NCBI RefSeq assembly: GCF_002866825.1 | Contig: NZ_PKUS01000002.1 | Location: forward strand, 310,001-374,000 | From: Pseudohalioglobus lutimaris | Lineage (GTDB): Bacteria > Pseudomonadota > Gammaproteobacteria > Pseudomonadales > Halieaceae | Direction: 5' to 3' | DNA length: 64,000 nucleotides | Shown here: positions 10,301 through 18,118 of the stretch, piece by piece | Layout of the letters: the number at the start of each line of letters is the position of its first letter | Numbering within the stretch: the stretch's first letter is position 1 | Translations under genes and position numbers: made by a program | Notes under the pieces: generated by a model | Seen by the model: only the letters and a program-made list of their open reading frames with translations | The model's database searches: none | What the model was told of the DNA's origin: nothing

Positions 10301-11719
10301 CCATTCGGCAGCTGGAATAGCGCCTTCGATATCCTCGCCGAAGATATCGTCATCAAAGACGTTATTCTCGACAACGGTAAGTAAAGGCGCGAGTGATGCC
10401 GGCGCATCAGGTGCTGCCGGATCCTCCTGGAACAGGCTGTTACAGGTCTCCCCCGTCTCCACCTCGCCCAGGCGTAGCATCACTGCATCGAGCTCGGTTT
10501 GCTGCAGGCCTGCAAGCGCTTCCGGAACGGCCCCGCAAATTGCCATCACCGGCTCATAGCCCTGCTCCAGGGCAGTGGCGCGGGTTTCTGCATCCGTAGC
10601 GATGGAAACATCGGCAACAACCGCGTCTCCCGGCTTGCCCAGTGCTACCAGTCGGGCGCCGACCGCGGCGTTAACTTCCTCCATAAACGACGCAACACGC
10701 GGAGTGATCACCGCCATCAGGTCATTCTCGAACCCATCCATGGCGACAAAGTCGTCATGCAGCTCCAGGTCATCATCGAGATCTGTATCAACGGAGAATG
10801 CAAGCTCCTCTTCGCTGAGCACCAGCGCGTCAAAGTCCTCTTCACCCTCGTCGAGGTCACTGCCTGCCAGCAGGAATGCATCGAAGGCCTCATCATTCTC
10901 GGGTGCGTCCACACTGGCCACGTACGCCGTTACATCGGTGACAGGCATATCGACTAGGGCAGGTTCGTTCTCTTCGATCACCCCGGCGGCAACGATTGCC
11001 TCGACGTTATCCGCTGACATCCCGACAGCGTCCACAGGCTCTTCATCCGGCAGTTCAAAACCATCGCCGGATACATCTTCTACAACTATTTCTTCTATTG
11101 TCTCCGCCATAGCCACGAGGTCTTCAACCGCCTCGCCAGGCTCGGGCTGTGCCTCATTCGCAGTGACCTCCGGAGCGGCATTGGTTTCTGCTGCCAGAAT
11201 CTCAGCTTCGGCCCCATTCGCTATAGGCGTAATGACCGCTGGCTTCTCCTGCGCCGCTTTGGGTACACGCTTGACTACCAGGAAGGACTCGCCCATATCA
11301 TCCTCGTCAGCCAGACCGAGAATGTCACTGCCGTCATCGACAGCCGCGGACTGCGACTCGTTATCGATTTCGTCCTGGCGAGAGAAATCAATCGCCATAA
11401 GCCCATCAAGGGCTGCATCCTCGCCATCTTCGTCGCCAGCGGAGCCATTGGCATTGGTATTGCCGTCTTCAGAGAGTACGATTTCTTCAGATATATAGGT
11501 ATCCAGGTCGTCCGCACCGGTGCGGCCTCGCGTCATAGGTCTGGCGGCGAATTCCGTCTCGAAAGCACTGAGGGATAACTCGGTCACCTTGCCGTCGACT
11601 TTGAACAGGTTCTCTTCTGGTTCGTCGCGGTCCAGTTCCATCAACCACTCAAGGGTGCTCTCCTTGGAGCCCTCAAGCGTATCCTGGGCGGTTGCGGGGT
11701 TGTCTTTGTCAGAATGCAC
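7322..11719 (-). CDS. chpA: ChpA-like hybrid CheA kinase, C-terminal cistron
   Basis: A 1465-residue hybrid histidine kinase. The first ~690 residues are highly acidic and probably disordered, with repeated Asp/Glu-Phe clusters. Then come an Hpt domain (phospho-acceptor His725 in LHTIKG), a dimerisation helix region, a CheA-type ATPase (N-box VRNALDHGIE near 1050, GRGVGMDIV), a CheW-like domain, and a complete receiver (acidic pair VVDDS, phospho-Asp1391 in ILLDVEMP, Lys in GKPF). It matches the C-terminal half of P. aeruginosa ChpA; the N-terminal half is encoded by the preceding gene, 33 bases upstream. GTG start with GGAGAG. It would autophosphorylate and pass phosphate to PilG-type regulators controlling pilus motors. 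Confidence 0.9.
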   Translation of the reverse strand: MHSDKDNPATAQDTLEGSKESTLEWLMELDRDEPEENLFKVDGKVTELSLSAFETEFAARPMTRGRTGADDLDTYISEEIVLSEDGNTNANGSAGDEDGEDAALDGLMAIDFSRQDEIDNESQSAAVDDGSDILGLADEDDMGESFLVVKRVPKAAQEKPAVITPIANGAEAEILAAETNAAPEVTANEAQPEPGEAVEDLVAMAETIEEIVVEDVSGDGFELPDEEPVDAVGMSADNVEAIVAAGVIEENEPALVDMPVTDVTAYVASVDAPENDEAFDAFLLAGSDLDEGEEDFDALVLSEEELAFSVDTDLDDDLELHDDFVAMDGFENDLMAVITPRVASFMEEVNAAVGARLVALGKPGDAVVADVSIATDAETRATALEQGYEPVMAICGAVPEALAGLQQTELDAVMLRLGEVETGETCNSLFQEDPAAPDAPASLAPLLTVVENNVFDDDIFGEDIEGAIPAAEWAPESEEIDAIFDDFGGDDFSLEFDTPLPDVEEMAAASALYLQEEQTEADVGGEQQEVLPEVGELPGIEHGARTVAETVDAPVVEVTPAEPDVLGDSNWEDEVLQVFEEDIFDTDLTEEEALEAASAEHIDRLLEDLGADTELPGEICGVEVEAFAGSSANEELSIDDAPEEAPVEVAIPAVAQTTEDMSWCIPQGIDFHHSSPGSGEIFAEFLEAFIEEGSSELEKLEDAVSAWEADIADEQSFTQVARILHTIKGIAKGVGLHFYGTLIHNFETLLERMPRPATGEEHDYFRIVNAWLDAAVRGLDFVQDQRRDIVTEFPSRGDITEPTGAAGEIETTVVSEDAAVEEQLQPGLAVAEPMVARQPEKDARRKQEDKRLADEGARALAAQQSVRITSEKLDLLLNLSNQAQQLGVRTAQSTTRNKRASAELMGRLSSVRAHIADIADRTLFNVSARSATRASDLDALEMDQYSDLQEAANILREGVEDLADLIEVASRHNAQAEALLKQQASVIGSIGSTIRAARVVPVSRLMPGLRRLVRTVSNDLGKDVAFRVANELGTLDRDDYTRCQTILEHMVRNALDHGIETTEERKATGKPSVGQITVDVRMSGADSVIVLSDDGRGIDPDAMRESAIRKGLDVDADALSDDEARNLIFHKGFSTAQTLSQISGRGVGMDIVLSELQQMGGDIRIESAVGKGTSFHIRVPTNVTVNGALLVSAGENSYAIPLGGLISVDEVPVEQFFNAVETGETLQLSGLECEPAYLGTLCQSCNLPDHSAWRHTVPVIVAGSEARYMAIAIDDVEEALELVIRSLGAQFASVPGVAGAATTADGEAVVALDLNVLVSCFAEGQGTAVADEQPEEEKFLALVVDDSRTQRMVATSQLETVGIETATAENGAVAIDWLNTTEHLPDVILLDVEMPVKDGIQTLREIRKSARYSHIPVIMVTSRTGIKHRTMAEEAGCNGYMGKPFNFRMLIGQINELTGQRLELG

Positions 11720-11752
11720 GTTATCTCTCCAGCTTGATTTTTATCGGGTCCA

Positions 11753-14164
11753 CTACTGGCCCAGGTTATCGGAGACAGGTGCGCCAGACGCACCACCGTG
11801 TACTTGATCATCAACTTCGGGCAGGTCAGCCGCGAGGTCATCACCGGCGTCTTCCGCCATGCGGAAGGCCCGATCAGTCAGTTCGCGTACGGGAGCGGAA
11901 TCCCAATCGCCAGCTTCTTTGTATGAGCCGATCAATGCGGGCAGCGCTCTCACCACGTCCTGCAGTAAACCCTGCACCGCAGCAGAGGACTCGAGGTCGC
12001 CATCGAGCACGCGATCCAGTAAATCCTGTACGGCCCATCCCAGCTCACCAAGTATGTTGGCACCGACAGCGCGCCCATTGCCTTTAAAGGTATGAAAATG
12101 CCGGCGAATATCGCGCAGCAACTGCTGGTTATCCAGCTCCTCCAGCCAAAGCGGGGTCAGGCGGGCGATTTCATCAACAATTTCTTCGGACTCCTCGAAG
12201 AACACTTCGCGGAACTCAGCGGGCACCTCGGCGTCTTCAACGTAGTTACGGGGTTCCGCCCAGCTTTTCTGGGAAACTTCCGCGCCCTGCGAGAGGCCAC
12301 CGGCGTGTTCGCTGAGTTCAGCAGCACGCTGTTCAGCGATGGCCAGCATATGGGATGTATCGTCCAGCGGGTCGACGACCGAACGCTGCAAATGTAGCTC
12401 AAGCTGCGCGAAGGCACTTGCAAAGCAGCGAAAAGCCTCATCCTCGCGCACAGCTCCCGCTTTACTTGCTGCGCTCAGCCACTGCTGGCATGCGTCGATA
12501 ATTTTCGCTTCCCGCTCCATGCCGGCAAAGCCCAGTGCACCGGAGATCTCTGTCAGGAGCTCCAGCGACATATCAATGGCCTTGCGGTCGGCGATGGTTT
12601 CCTGCTCGTTAAGGAAAACCCTTGCCAGGTCAAACAGGTGGTCGAGATCGGGACTTCCGGCGTCGGCCTCACGTACCGCCTGACGCAGTTGCTCGTGACC
12701 CTGGTCAGACTTGTTAAGGTAGCGATTAAGCGCAACCGTCAGGCGCAGTGTGCTGTCCGCATCATTGGGCTTGCGCGCCAGTGCACTGGCCAGCTCCTTG
12801 CGGCGCAGTATCTGGTGCATATAGTTCTCGACCAGACCCATATGGTTGAACGTTGCGTTGACTACACTCTCGCGCAGTTCAAACTCACGGCTGGAGAAGG
12901 AACTACACAGCCCGTGCTCCAGCTTGTGCTCAATGTCCAGCTTGACGTCAACGATGCCACGAATAATCTCGTTGATCATTTGGTTGAGCTGCACGGGTGA
13001 TTCGTTGTAGGCACCGCGGTACAGTTTTTCCAGGCGGCCAGCAACGGACTGCAGAGAGTCTGCATGCGCAATTTGCCCTGCGGCTTCCAGGCGATAGCGT
13101 GTTGCTTCGATCCCATCCAGCGCCTGTGCACTCAGGCTGCCATCACCCCTACGGGACGACTCAGCAAGATCCTGGGAATTGAGATAATCCACCACACCAT
13201 TGAGCTGATCCAGTGCTGAACTCAGCGCAGTAACCAGCGCGTCAACATGGATGAGACCCCGGTTCGCCTGCTCCAGCGTGCTGTCGTCAATGGCAAACAC
13301 TTCACGAATTCTGGAGATGTGCAGCGGCTTGGCCTTGCAACTTGCGATATAGAACAGCATCTGCTGTTGCAGCGCATCGTAGTCCACAGACTCATCGACT
13401 GCGGCACCGTTCTCACGTGCATACTTGATCATGAAAGCGCCGGACTTGAAAATTTGCGCGATACACTCATCAGGCACAATCAAACCGCCCGCCATGCCTT
13501 CGCACACGCCGACCATGGTGAACCAGAAGCGCTCGGTCACGGTACCGCTGAACATGGTCTGCATGCGGCGCGAGATACGTGCCACAGTCTTCATGCTCTC
13601 GACCATGTTCTTGCGCCGCAGGCCCATTTTGGCCATTTCCAGGTACAGGGCCAGCATCACATTGGCACGGTTGCGTACCTCTTCATCGTCCGCCGTGGTG
13701 CCTCCCTCGGTAATGCCGCGGTGGTCGGGCACTTCCATGTGGAAGAAGAAAGCCCGGGGACGAGGGCGCTCGCCTATCCAGCGACGCAGGTCGTTCACGT
13801 GCTGCTCAAGGCCCTGTCCCGTGTCAGCACGGGCGTTCTGCGCATGCGCCAGGTAAGCGGGCAGCACTTTGAGGGCCTGCATCAGGCCACCCATAGTGAG
13901 CTTGCGGCGCTCGCCTACCACTTTATCCTTGTACAGGTAGTTGAGACTGCGCTCCATCTCCAGAGTCAACATCTCGCCCTTGCGCATTCCCAGCGCCCTC
14001 AGCGTAGAGGTAATCTGGTGCACTGCCCACATACACTGCAGCAGGGGACGCTTCTCGCTGGTGTCGTTACTGTACTCCACCAGGGACGCCTCAGCGTTCT
14101 CTGCCTGCTTGTTCATCAGGCCAACCACCCATTTAAGGGCTACGATGTCAGTTTTACTGGCCAC
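11753..14164 (-). CDS. ChpA-like N-terminal cistron with Hpt domains
   Basis: An 803-residue protein corresponding to the N-terminal part of ChpA. The opening segment (DIVALKWVVGLM, then VHQITSTLRALGM and LEMERSLNYL) has the spacing of the first Hpt-like domain of P. aeruginosa ChpA. A clear Hpt domain near the C-terminus carries the phospho-acceptor His in HTFKGNG (codon 12094-12092). The middle is helical and resembles further degenerate Hpt modules. GTG 14164 is chosen because GGAGG lies 7 bases upstream; GTG 14191 is an alternative. The stop is followed after 33 bases by the kinase cistron with its own ribosome-binding site, so ChpA appears to be made as two proteins here. Confidence 0.82.
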   Translation of the reverse strand: MASKTDIVALKWVVGLMNKQAENAEASLVEYSNDTSEKRPLLQCMWAVHQITSTLRALGMRKGEMLTLEMERSLNYLYKDKVVGERRKLTMGGLMQALKVLPAYLAHAQNARADTGQGLEQHVNDLRRWIGERPRPRAFFFHMEVPDHRGITEGGTTADDEEVRNRANVMLALYLEMAKMGLRRKNMVESMKTVARISRRMQTMFSGTVTERFWFTMVGVCEGMAGGLIVPDECIAQIFKSGAFMIKYARENGAAVDESVDYDALQQQMLFYIASCKAKPLHISRIREVFAIDDSTLEQANRGLIHVDALVTALSSALDQLNGVVDYLNSQDLAESSRRGDGSLSAQALDGIEATRYRLEAAGQIAHADSLQSVAGRLEKLYRGAYNESPVQLNQMINEIIRGIVDVKLDIEHKLEHGLCSSFSSREFELRESVVNATFNHMGLVENYMHQILRRKELASALARKPNDADSTLRLTVALNRYLNKSDQGHEQLRQAVREADAGSPDLDHLFDLARVFLNEQETIADRKAIDMSLELLTEISGALGFAGMEREAKIIDACQQWLSAASKAGAVREDEAFRCFASAFAQLELHLQRSVVDPLDDTSHMLAIAEQRAAELSEHAGGLSQGAEVSQKSWAEPRNYVEDAEVPAEFREVFFEESEEIVDEIARLTPLWLEELDNQQLLRDIRRHFHTFKGNGRAVGANILGELGWAVQDLLDRVLDGDLESSAAVQGLLQDVVRALPALIGSYKEAGDWDSAPVRELTDRAFRMAEDAGDDLAADLPEVDDQVHGGASGAPVSDNLGQ

Positions 14165-14226
14165 TACTAAACCTCCGGTTCTAGTCTGCACAGGGACGGG
14201 GCATGGACCCGACTAATCCCTCGCTT

Positions 14227-16326
14227 TTATAGAGAAGCTCGTGTTTTTTCCGCACTTTCCAGTGCGCTCATTTCTTCTTCGCGATACACCTGGGTTGCGG
14301 CACGAATGCTCTCCAGGTCACTCACATCGCCCTCCGTAGCGACCGCTGCCTGGTAGGCGCTGTCTCCTTCAATACGGAACTGGCCAAGATTCTGTGCGGC
14401 ATCGCGCATGGAACGCTGCAGTGAATTCACGCCTTTTTGAGCCGTTTCATTGAGTTCACTGATTTCCAGATTACGTTCTCGAATCTCGGCCATCGAGCTG
14501 CTCATATGCAGCGCATTGACGGCAGATTGCCCGGCGGCCTCATCGACGTTGCGAATAATCTCGCTGATCGCGTCGGAGCCGGCGTTGATTTCCTCGAGTG
14601 AGCTATCCAGCCGATCGATGTATTCAAGAATGGTGACAACAGTGCCAACCGTGTTCTCCATACTCGCCAGGTTGTCCGCTGACATGTTTTGCAGCATGCG
14701 TACCTCGGAGATAATCTTGCGACCCTCTTCTTCCGCTTCACGTAACAGATCGGCGATAGATTCGGCAATGCCAAGGAAGGGTCGGCCGTATTCACCGGCT
14801 TTTTCTGCCTCGATTCGGGTATTGATCGCAACAACCGAGATCTTGGTGTTGAGGGCCTGAATGTACTCCGCCGCCGCGGTAACCGATTGAATCAGCTCAC
14901 CCTGGCGCTTGGCTGTCTTGGACGTTTCCTGCACCGACTCGCGCACATCGGCCGAGGCTTTCGACATGTCCTTGGTCAACTCATAACCCTGCGTCACTGT
15001 CTTACAGTTGCGATCCGACGTGTCTGCGGCTTCTGCTGTCGACTGCTTGATCTCTTCACTGGTGCGCACCATCTCTGTGGCAGTTTCTGTGGACTCCACT
15101 ACCGAGCGGGTCAATTCTCGCCCTTTTTCTACCTGTGCCTGTGCGCTGTTGCCAATTCTGTCAATCTCATCGACTGCGGCCTCAAAGGGCTGGCGTATAT
15201 CACGTATCAGTTGGCATTGACGCTGGGTAGCCTTATTCAGTCCCTGGGCAATGTCACTGGTCACAGAGTTGTCTTCAGCCGCACTGACAGTGAGGTCTCC
15301 TTTGGATAGCTGTTCGAGGACACCGTTTACATCGGCCACACCGCGTGCGGTATAGGCATCGCGACGGCGCTGCCCCAGCATCATTGTGACCAGCAGGCCC
15401 AACGCCAGCAAACCGGGCGCAATGAACAGGATGAGCAGGTTACCGGCATCATAGAGGCGGCCTACTGCCAGGCTGGCGATCGCCGGCTGCAGAGTGGCGA
15501 TCGCGTCATTGAGCGGCACGCTGTTCTCGACAATGGTCTGGCGGGCCAGGGCGGCCTGACGCAGTTCAGTGGATGCGCCGGCGATACGATCAACCGAAGT
15601 CGATACGCCGGAGAACAGCCGGAATGCGTTGCTCAGTGCCTCGATGGCAGAAGTGCTGGTTACCTTGTTGATGCCGATAAGTTCGTCACCGCGGGTCAGG
15701 CCCTCGATGATGCGAAAGAAATCAGCTGCGTCGGAGCTGAATTCATCAGCGGCCAACTGACTGTCACTGTCGCCGACCAGCGTGCGGTCGACATTGCGCG
15801 CCATGCGCTCCAGCAGCCAGGGCGCCTTCTGCGCAGCGATCAGTGTGTCAGTGGAAACGCGCTGGCGCTGCAACACGGTGACAACCGAAGACAGCTCACG
15901 CTGCATGGGCTTGATATTTTTTTCCAGTTCCGCCGCCACACCCTGGACGAATATCGCCCGGGGCGCTGCATCTACCAGCGTTTGGGCGGCGCGTTTGATC
16001 GGCTGCCAGTTAAGGTCAACCATGCTGATCTCGTCGTTGAGCTCAGGCGCATCAATTGCTGTCAGCTGAGCCTCAAACTGTTTAACCTGCTCCGCCAGTT
16101 GATTAAAGTCCTGCTCCTGCCCATTGCGGGTGGCCTGCGAACTCACTGCTACCTGGCGCGCGAGACTGGAAAGTGACTCCGCCGCCGCCGCATACTGCCC
16201 CTCTTCACCTGACTCTTTCTGGATGGTGAAAAAGCTGTAAGCAACACCACCAAGGCAGGCCACGATTCCCAGCCCAATCAGCAGGGTGCGCATCTTACCT
16301 GCGCTAAATTTATCGCTATTAATCAT
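14227..16326 (-). CDS. pilJ: PilJ-like methyl-accepting chemotaxis protein
   Basis: A 699-residue chemoreceptor: N-terminal TM (about 13-31), periplasmic region with PilJ-type repeats (ESLSSLARQVAVSSQ, about 50-90 and a second helical part), a second TM about 293-318, HAMP-like linker and a long cytoplasmic coiled coil. The signalling tip (about 485-535) reads SVVAINTRIEAEKAGEYGRPF and differs strongly from the canonical MCP tip. It overlaps the pilI stop by 8 bases and has AGGAA 8 bases before ATG. It is expected to sense signals at the pilus base and control the ChpA-like kinase. No methyltransferase or methylesterase gene lies nearby. Confidence 0.88.
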   Translation of the reverse strand: MINSDKFSAGKMRTLLIGLGIVACLGGVAYSFFTIQKESGEEGQYAAAAESLSSLARQVAVSSQATRNGQEQDFNQLAEQVKQFEAQLTAIDAPELNDEISMVDLNWQPIKRAAQTLVDAAPRAIFVQGVAAELEKNIKPMQRELSSVVTVLQRQRVSTDTLIAAQKAPWLLERMARNVDRTLVGDSDSQLAADEFSSDAADFFRIIEGLTRGDELIGINKVTSTSAIEALSNAFRLFSGVSTSVDRIAGASTELRQAALARQTIVENSVPLNDAIATLQPAIASLAVGRLYDAGNLLILFIAPGLLALGLLVTMMLGQRRRDAYTARGVADVNGVLEQLSKGDLTVSAAEDNSVTSDIAQGLNKATQRQCQLIRDIRQPFEAAVDEIDRIGNSAQAQVEKGRELTRSVVESTETATEMVRTSEEIKQSTAEAADTSDRNCKTVTQGYELTKDMSKASADVRESVQETSKTAKRQGELIQSVTAAAEYIQALNTKISVVAINTRIEAEKAGEYGRPFLGIAESIADLLREAEEEGRKIISEVRMLQNMSADNLASMENTVGTVVTILEYIDRLDSSLEEINAGSDAISEIIRNVDEAAGQSAVNALHMSSSMAEIRERNLEISELNETAQKGVNSLQRSMRDAAQNLGQFRIEGDSAYQAAVATEGDVSDLESIRAATQVYREEEMSALESAEKTRASL

Positions 16327-16885
16327 TGCTCAGTTCCTCACGTAACTCAGGGTCGTTCGCAGCGGCGTTGGACAAGTCGTCGTCCGCAATCAGTTTGTCG
16401 ATGTCCAGCACTGCCAGGAAACGCTCCTGATCAGCGAAGCCACCGAGGGTATATTCAGTAAAGTCCGGGTCAACCGGTGTATCCATATCTCGCAGTTCAA
16501 CTGGAAATTTCATGTCACGCTCCAGGCCGCTCAGGGTAATTCCAAAGTAGAAGCCCGGGCGACGCAGCACCATGCAGTAGTCACGAACACGGCCCGCATA
16601 AGAGCGACCGCGAAAAAAAACATCGCCACTGATGATGGGGATGAGCCCACCCATGTGCGAACCCACACCCAGCACCCATGGCTTGGTTCCGGGTATCGAC
16701 ATGACATTTGGCGTTTCGATAATTTCTTCCAGCTCGCCCTCACCAATAAGCAGGGGAACGCCGGCTATGCTCAGGCAGGTACCCACCCACTGCATGCTCT
16801 CCGGGGGCTTCACCGGAGCCTCTACCGCTTCTTCCAGGAAGCGTTGCTCCAGTGCGTCCAGCGACTGAATGGCGAGAGAGGCCAC
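16319..16885 (-). CDS. pilI: CheW-like coupling protein, PilI-type
   Basis: A 188-residue CheW-domain protein between the pilG-like and pilJ-like genes, as in P. aeruginosa (PilI 178 residues). The CheW core runs about 33-180, with typical segments MQWVGTCLSIAGVPLLIGEGELEEI and SIPGTKPWVLGVGSHMGGLIPIISG. It should tether the receptor to the ChpA kinase at the cell pole. It ends inside the start of pilJ, so the two are translationally coupled. Confidence 0.86.
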   Translation of the reverse strand: MASLAIQSLDALEQRFLEEAVEAPVKPPESMQWVGTCLSIAGVPLLIGEGELEEIIETPNVMSIPGTKPWVLGVGSHMGGLIPIISGDVFFRGRSYAGRVRDYCMVLRRPGFYFGITLSGLERDMKFPVELRDMDTPVDPDFTEYTLGGFADQERFLAVLDIDKLIADDDLSNAAANDPELREELSND

Positions 16886-16889
16886 GTTA

Positions 16890-17300
16890 TCAGGCCGCTC
16901 GACGCTGTTTGGTGTGATTAAAGATCAACTGGCGGAGAACACTCTCCGGCGGAATCTTGGTCACGTGAGCGGTGGCACCACGTGCCTGCCCCTTGGCGAT
17001 ATCGAAGATACCGTCCGAGGATGACAGCATCACCACGGGCGTATCGCGAGTATCCTCAGCGTTGCGTATCAGCGTGCAGGTCTGGTATCCGTCCAGCTCC
17101 GGCATGGTGATATCAAGAAAGATCAGGTCAGGCTTGAAGCGACGCAGCATGCCCAGGGCTTTGTAACCGTCCTCGGCGCATTCGACCTCGCAGCCCATCC
17201 CCTTAAGGGTATGAGACATCATCATCCTGATGGTCTTCGCATCATCGACAATCGCAATCTTTACGCCGCTGATGTCCATTTCTTCGAGTTGTTCGTTCAT
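16890..17300 (-). CDS. pilG: single-domain response regulator, PilG-type
   Basis: A 136-residue stand-alone receiver, first gene of the operon. Conserved residues: acidic pair D19-D20, phospho-acceptor D63 in IFLDITMPELDGYQTC, Ser in VVMLSSSDG, Lys115 in HVTK. The stretch LDGYQTCTLIRN and MLSSSDGIFDIAKG closely follow P. aeruginosa PilG. The usual Pro after the conserved Lys is replaced (TKIPP), a small deviation at the signalling face. It is expected to receive phosphate from ChpA and act on pilus extension. Only one such regulator is present; Pseudomonas has PilG and PilH. Confidence 0.87.
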   Translation of the reverse strand: MNEQLEEMDISGVKIAIVDDAKTIRMMMSHTLKGMGCEVECAEDGYKALGMLRRFKPDLIFLDITMPELDGYQTCTLIRNAEDTRDTPVVMLSSSDGIFDIAKGQARGATAHVTKIPPESVLRQLIFNHTKQRRAA

Positions 17301-17390
17301 CTTGCCCTCACTAGGAGTCAGTATTGTGAGTCACGTCACATGGGGTTATGCCGTCACAGTATTTCGAGGACAGGCCATAGGCAGCAACCA

Positions 17391-17405
17391 AAAACTGGAG
17401 TTTTC
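17391..17405 (-). promoter_or_regulatory. 15-bp motif shared with the pilB upstream region
   Basis: Read in the direction of pilG, the sequence GAAAACTCCAGTTTT sits about 90 bases before the pilG ATG. Its core AAAACTCCAGTTTT is a near-palindrome with arms AAAACT and AGTTTT, and here it is extended into CTGGAG-AAAA-CTCCAG. The identical 15-mer in the same orientation occurs before pilB at 61157-61171. A protein-binding site shared by pilus genes is inferred; no known regulator consensus is matched. Confidence 0.45.
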
Positions 17406-17487
17406 TCCAGAAACCGCCGACATTTCGTGACCGAACGCACAAAAGCGCCGGGAGTGGGGGCAAAAGGGGGATTAAAAGGCGGGTTTG

Positions 17488-17508
17488 TGCCATGCCAGGG
17501 GCATGGCA
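17488..17508. terminator. hairpin behind the 191-aa gene, possible terminator
   Basis: A 9-bp stem (TGCCATGCC/GGCATGGCA) with loop AGG lies 20 bases downstream of the minus-strand gene ending at 17528. On the minus strand only a short T4 stretch follows after several bases, so it is a weak terminator candidate or a regulatory hairpin in the pilG leader region. Confidence 0.35.
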
Positions 17509-17527
17509 ACGGCGCGGTGAGAAGGGC

Positions 17528-18103
17528 TCAGTCGCCCGGGAACATGTAGTTTCGGAAGGGTTCGAGGTGCCCGGGCTGAAAATCCTGGCTCTCGTATATA
17601 TTGAATTTGTGCATCAGGCCCAGGCAGCGTTGAAACGCCTTGTCAGCATCGTAGCTTGAAGGTGGAATCCCGTATTCCTCAGTAACCTGGGCAAAGATAA
17701 GCGAGGCGATTTCGCGCCGTGCCTGGTCCCGGCGGTACATGGCGTGATTGACCGGCGAGGACACCACGGGCGACCCATAGATGAGAAAGGCCTCCCAGCG
17801 CTCCACGTCCTGCCCCTCATCGAGTTGGGCAATAAGGAAACGAACCATGTTGCGCAGGTCTTCCCGTGAGGGAAGTACATCCTTCTGTAACCACTTGCGA
17901 ATATCCGATTCACGCCAGCCAGTGTTAATCGCCATTATCCCGAGCACACGTCCCTCGTACTGGGACGGCGCAACACCGGCAAGGTCCCAGAGCATATTCA
18001 GTCGCGCGGAAAAGCCCAGGCTGGGCGGCAGCTTTTGCTCCTCGAGACTGGCGTATTCTTCTGCGCAGTCTTCTATTGACTTACGATGGCTGTTCTCGGC
18101 CAT
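17528..18103 (-). CDS. hypothetical protein upstream of the Chp operon
   Basis: A 191-residue helical, soluble protein that I do not recognise. The centre (ARLNMLWDLAGV ... GWRESDIRKWLQKDVLPSREDLRNMVRFLI) resembles a Cro/XRE-like helix-turn-helix, so a DNA-binding role is possible. ATG 18103 is chosen over TTG 18112 because AGAGGA lies 8 bases before it. It follows the 882-residue regulator by 15 bases in the same operon and precedes the pilG promoter region, suggesting a regulatory function for motility; this is inference. Confidence 0.72.
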   Translation of the reverse strand: MAENSHRKSIEDCAEEYASLEEQKLPPSLGFSARLNMLWDLAGVAPSQYEGRVLGIMAINTGWRESDIRKWLQKDVLPSREDLRNMVRFLIAQLDEGQDVERWEAFLIYGSPVVSSPVNHAMYRRDQARREIASLIFAQVTEEYGIPPSSYDADKAFQRCLGLMHKFNIYESQDFQPGHLEPFRNYMFPGD

Positions 18104-18118
18104 AGTCAGCAATCCTCT

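Noticed and set aside
9726-11498. Long Ser-rich plus-strand frames opposite the chpA kinase gene
   Set aside because: They are the antisense of an acidic, Asp/Glu-rich coding stretch, which naturally reads as Ser-rich open frames.
17311-17493. 60-aa minus-strand open frame upstream of pilG
   Set aside because: It spans the predicted promoter and the shared 15-bp motif, has no convincing ribosome-binding site and no recognisable protein features.
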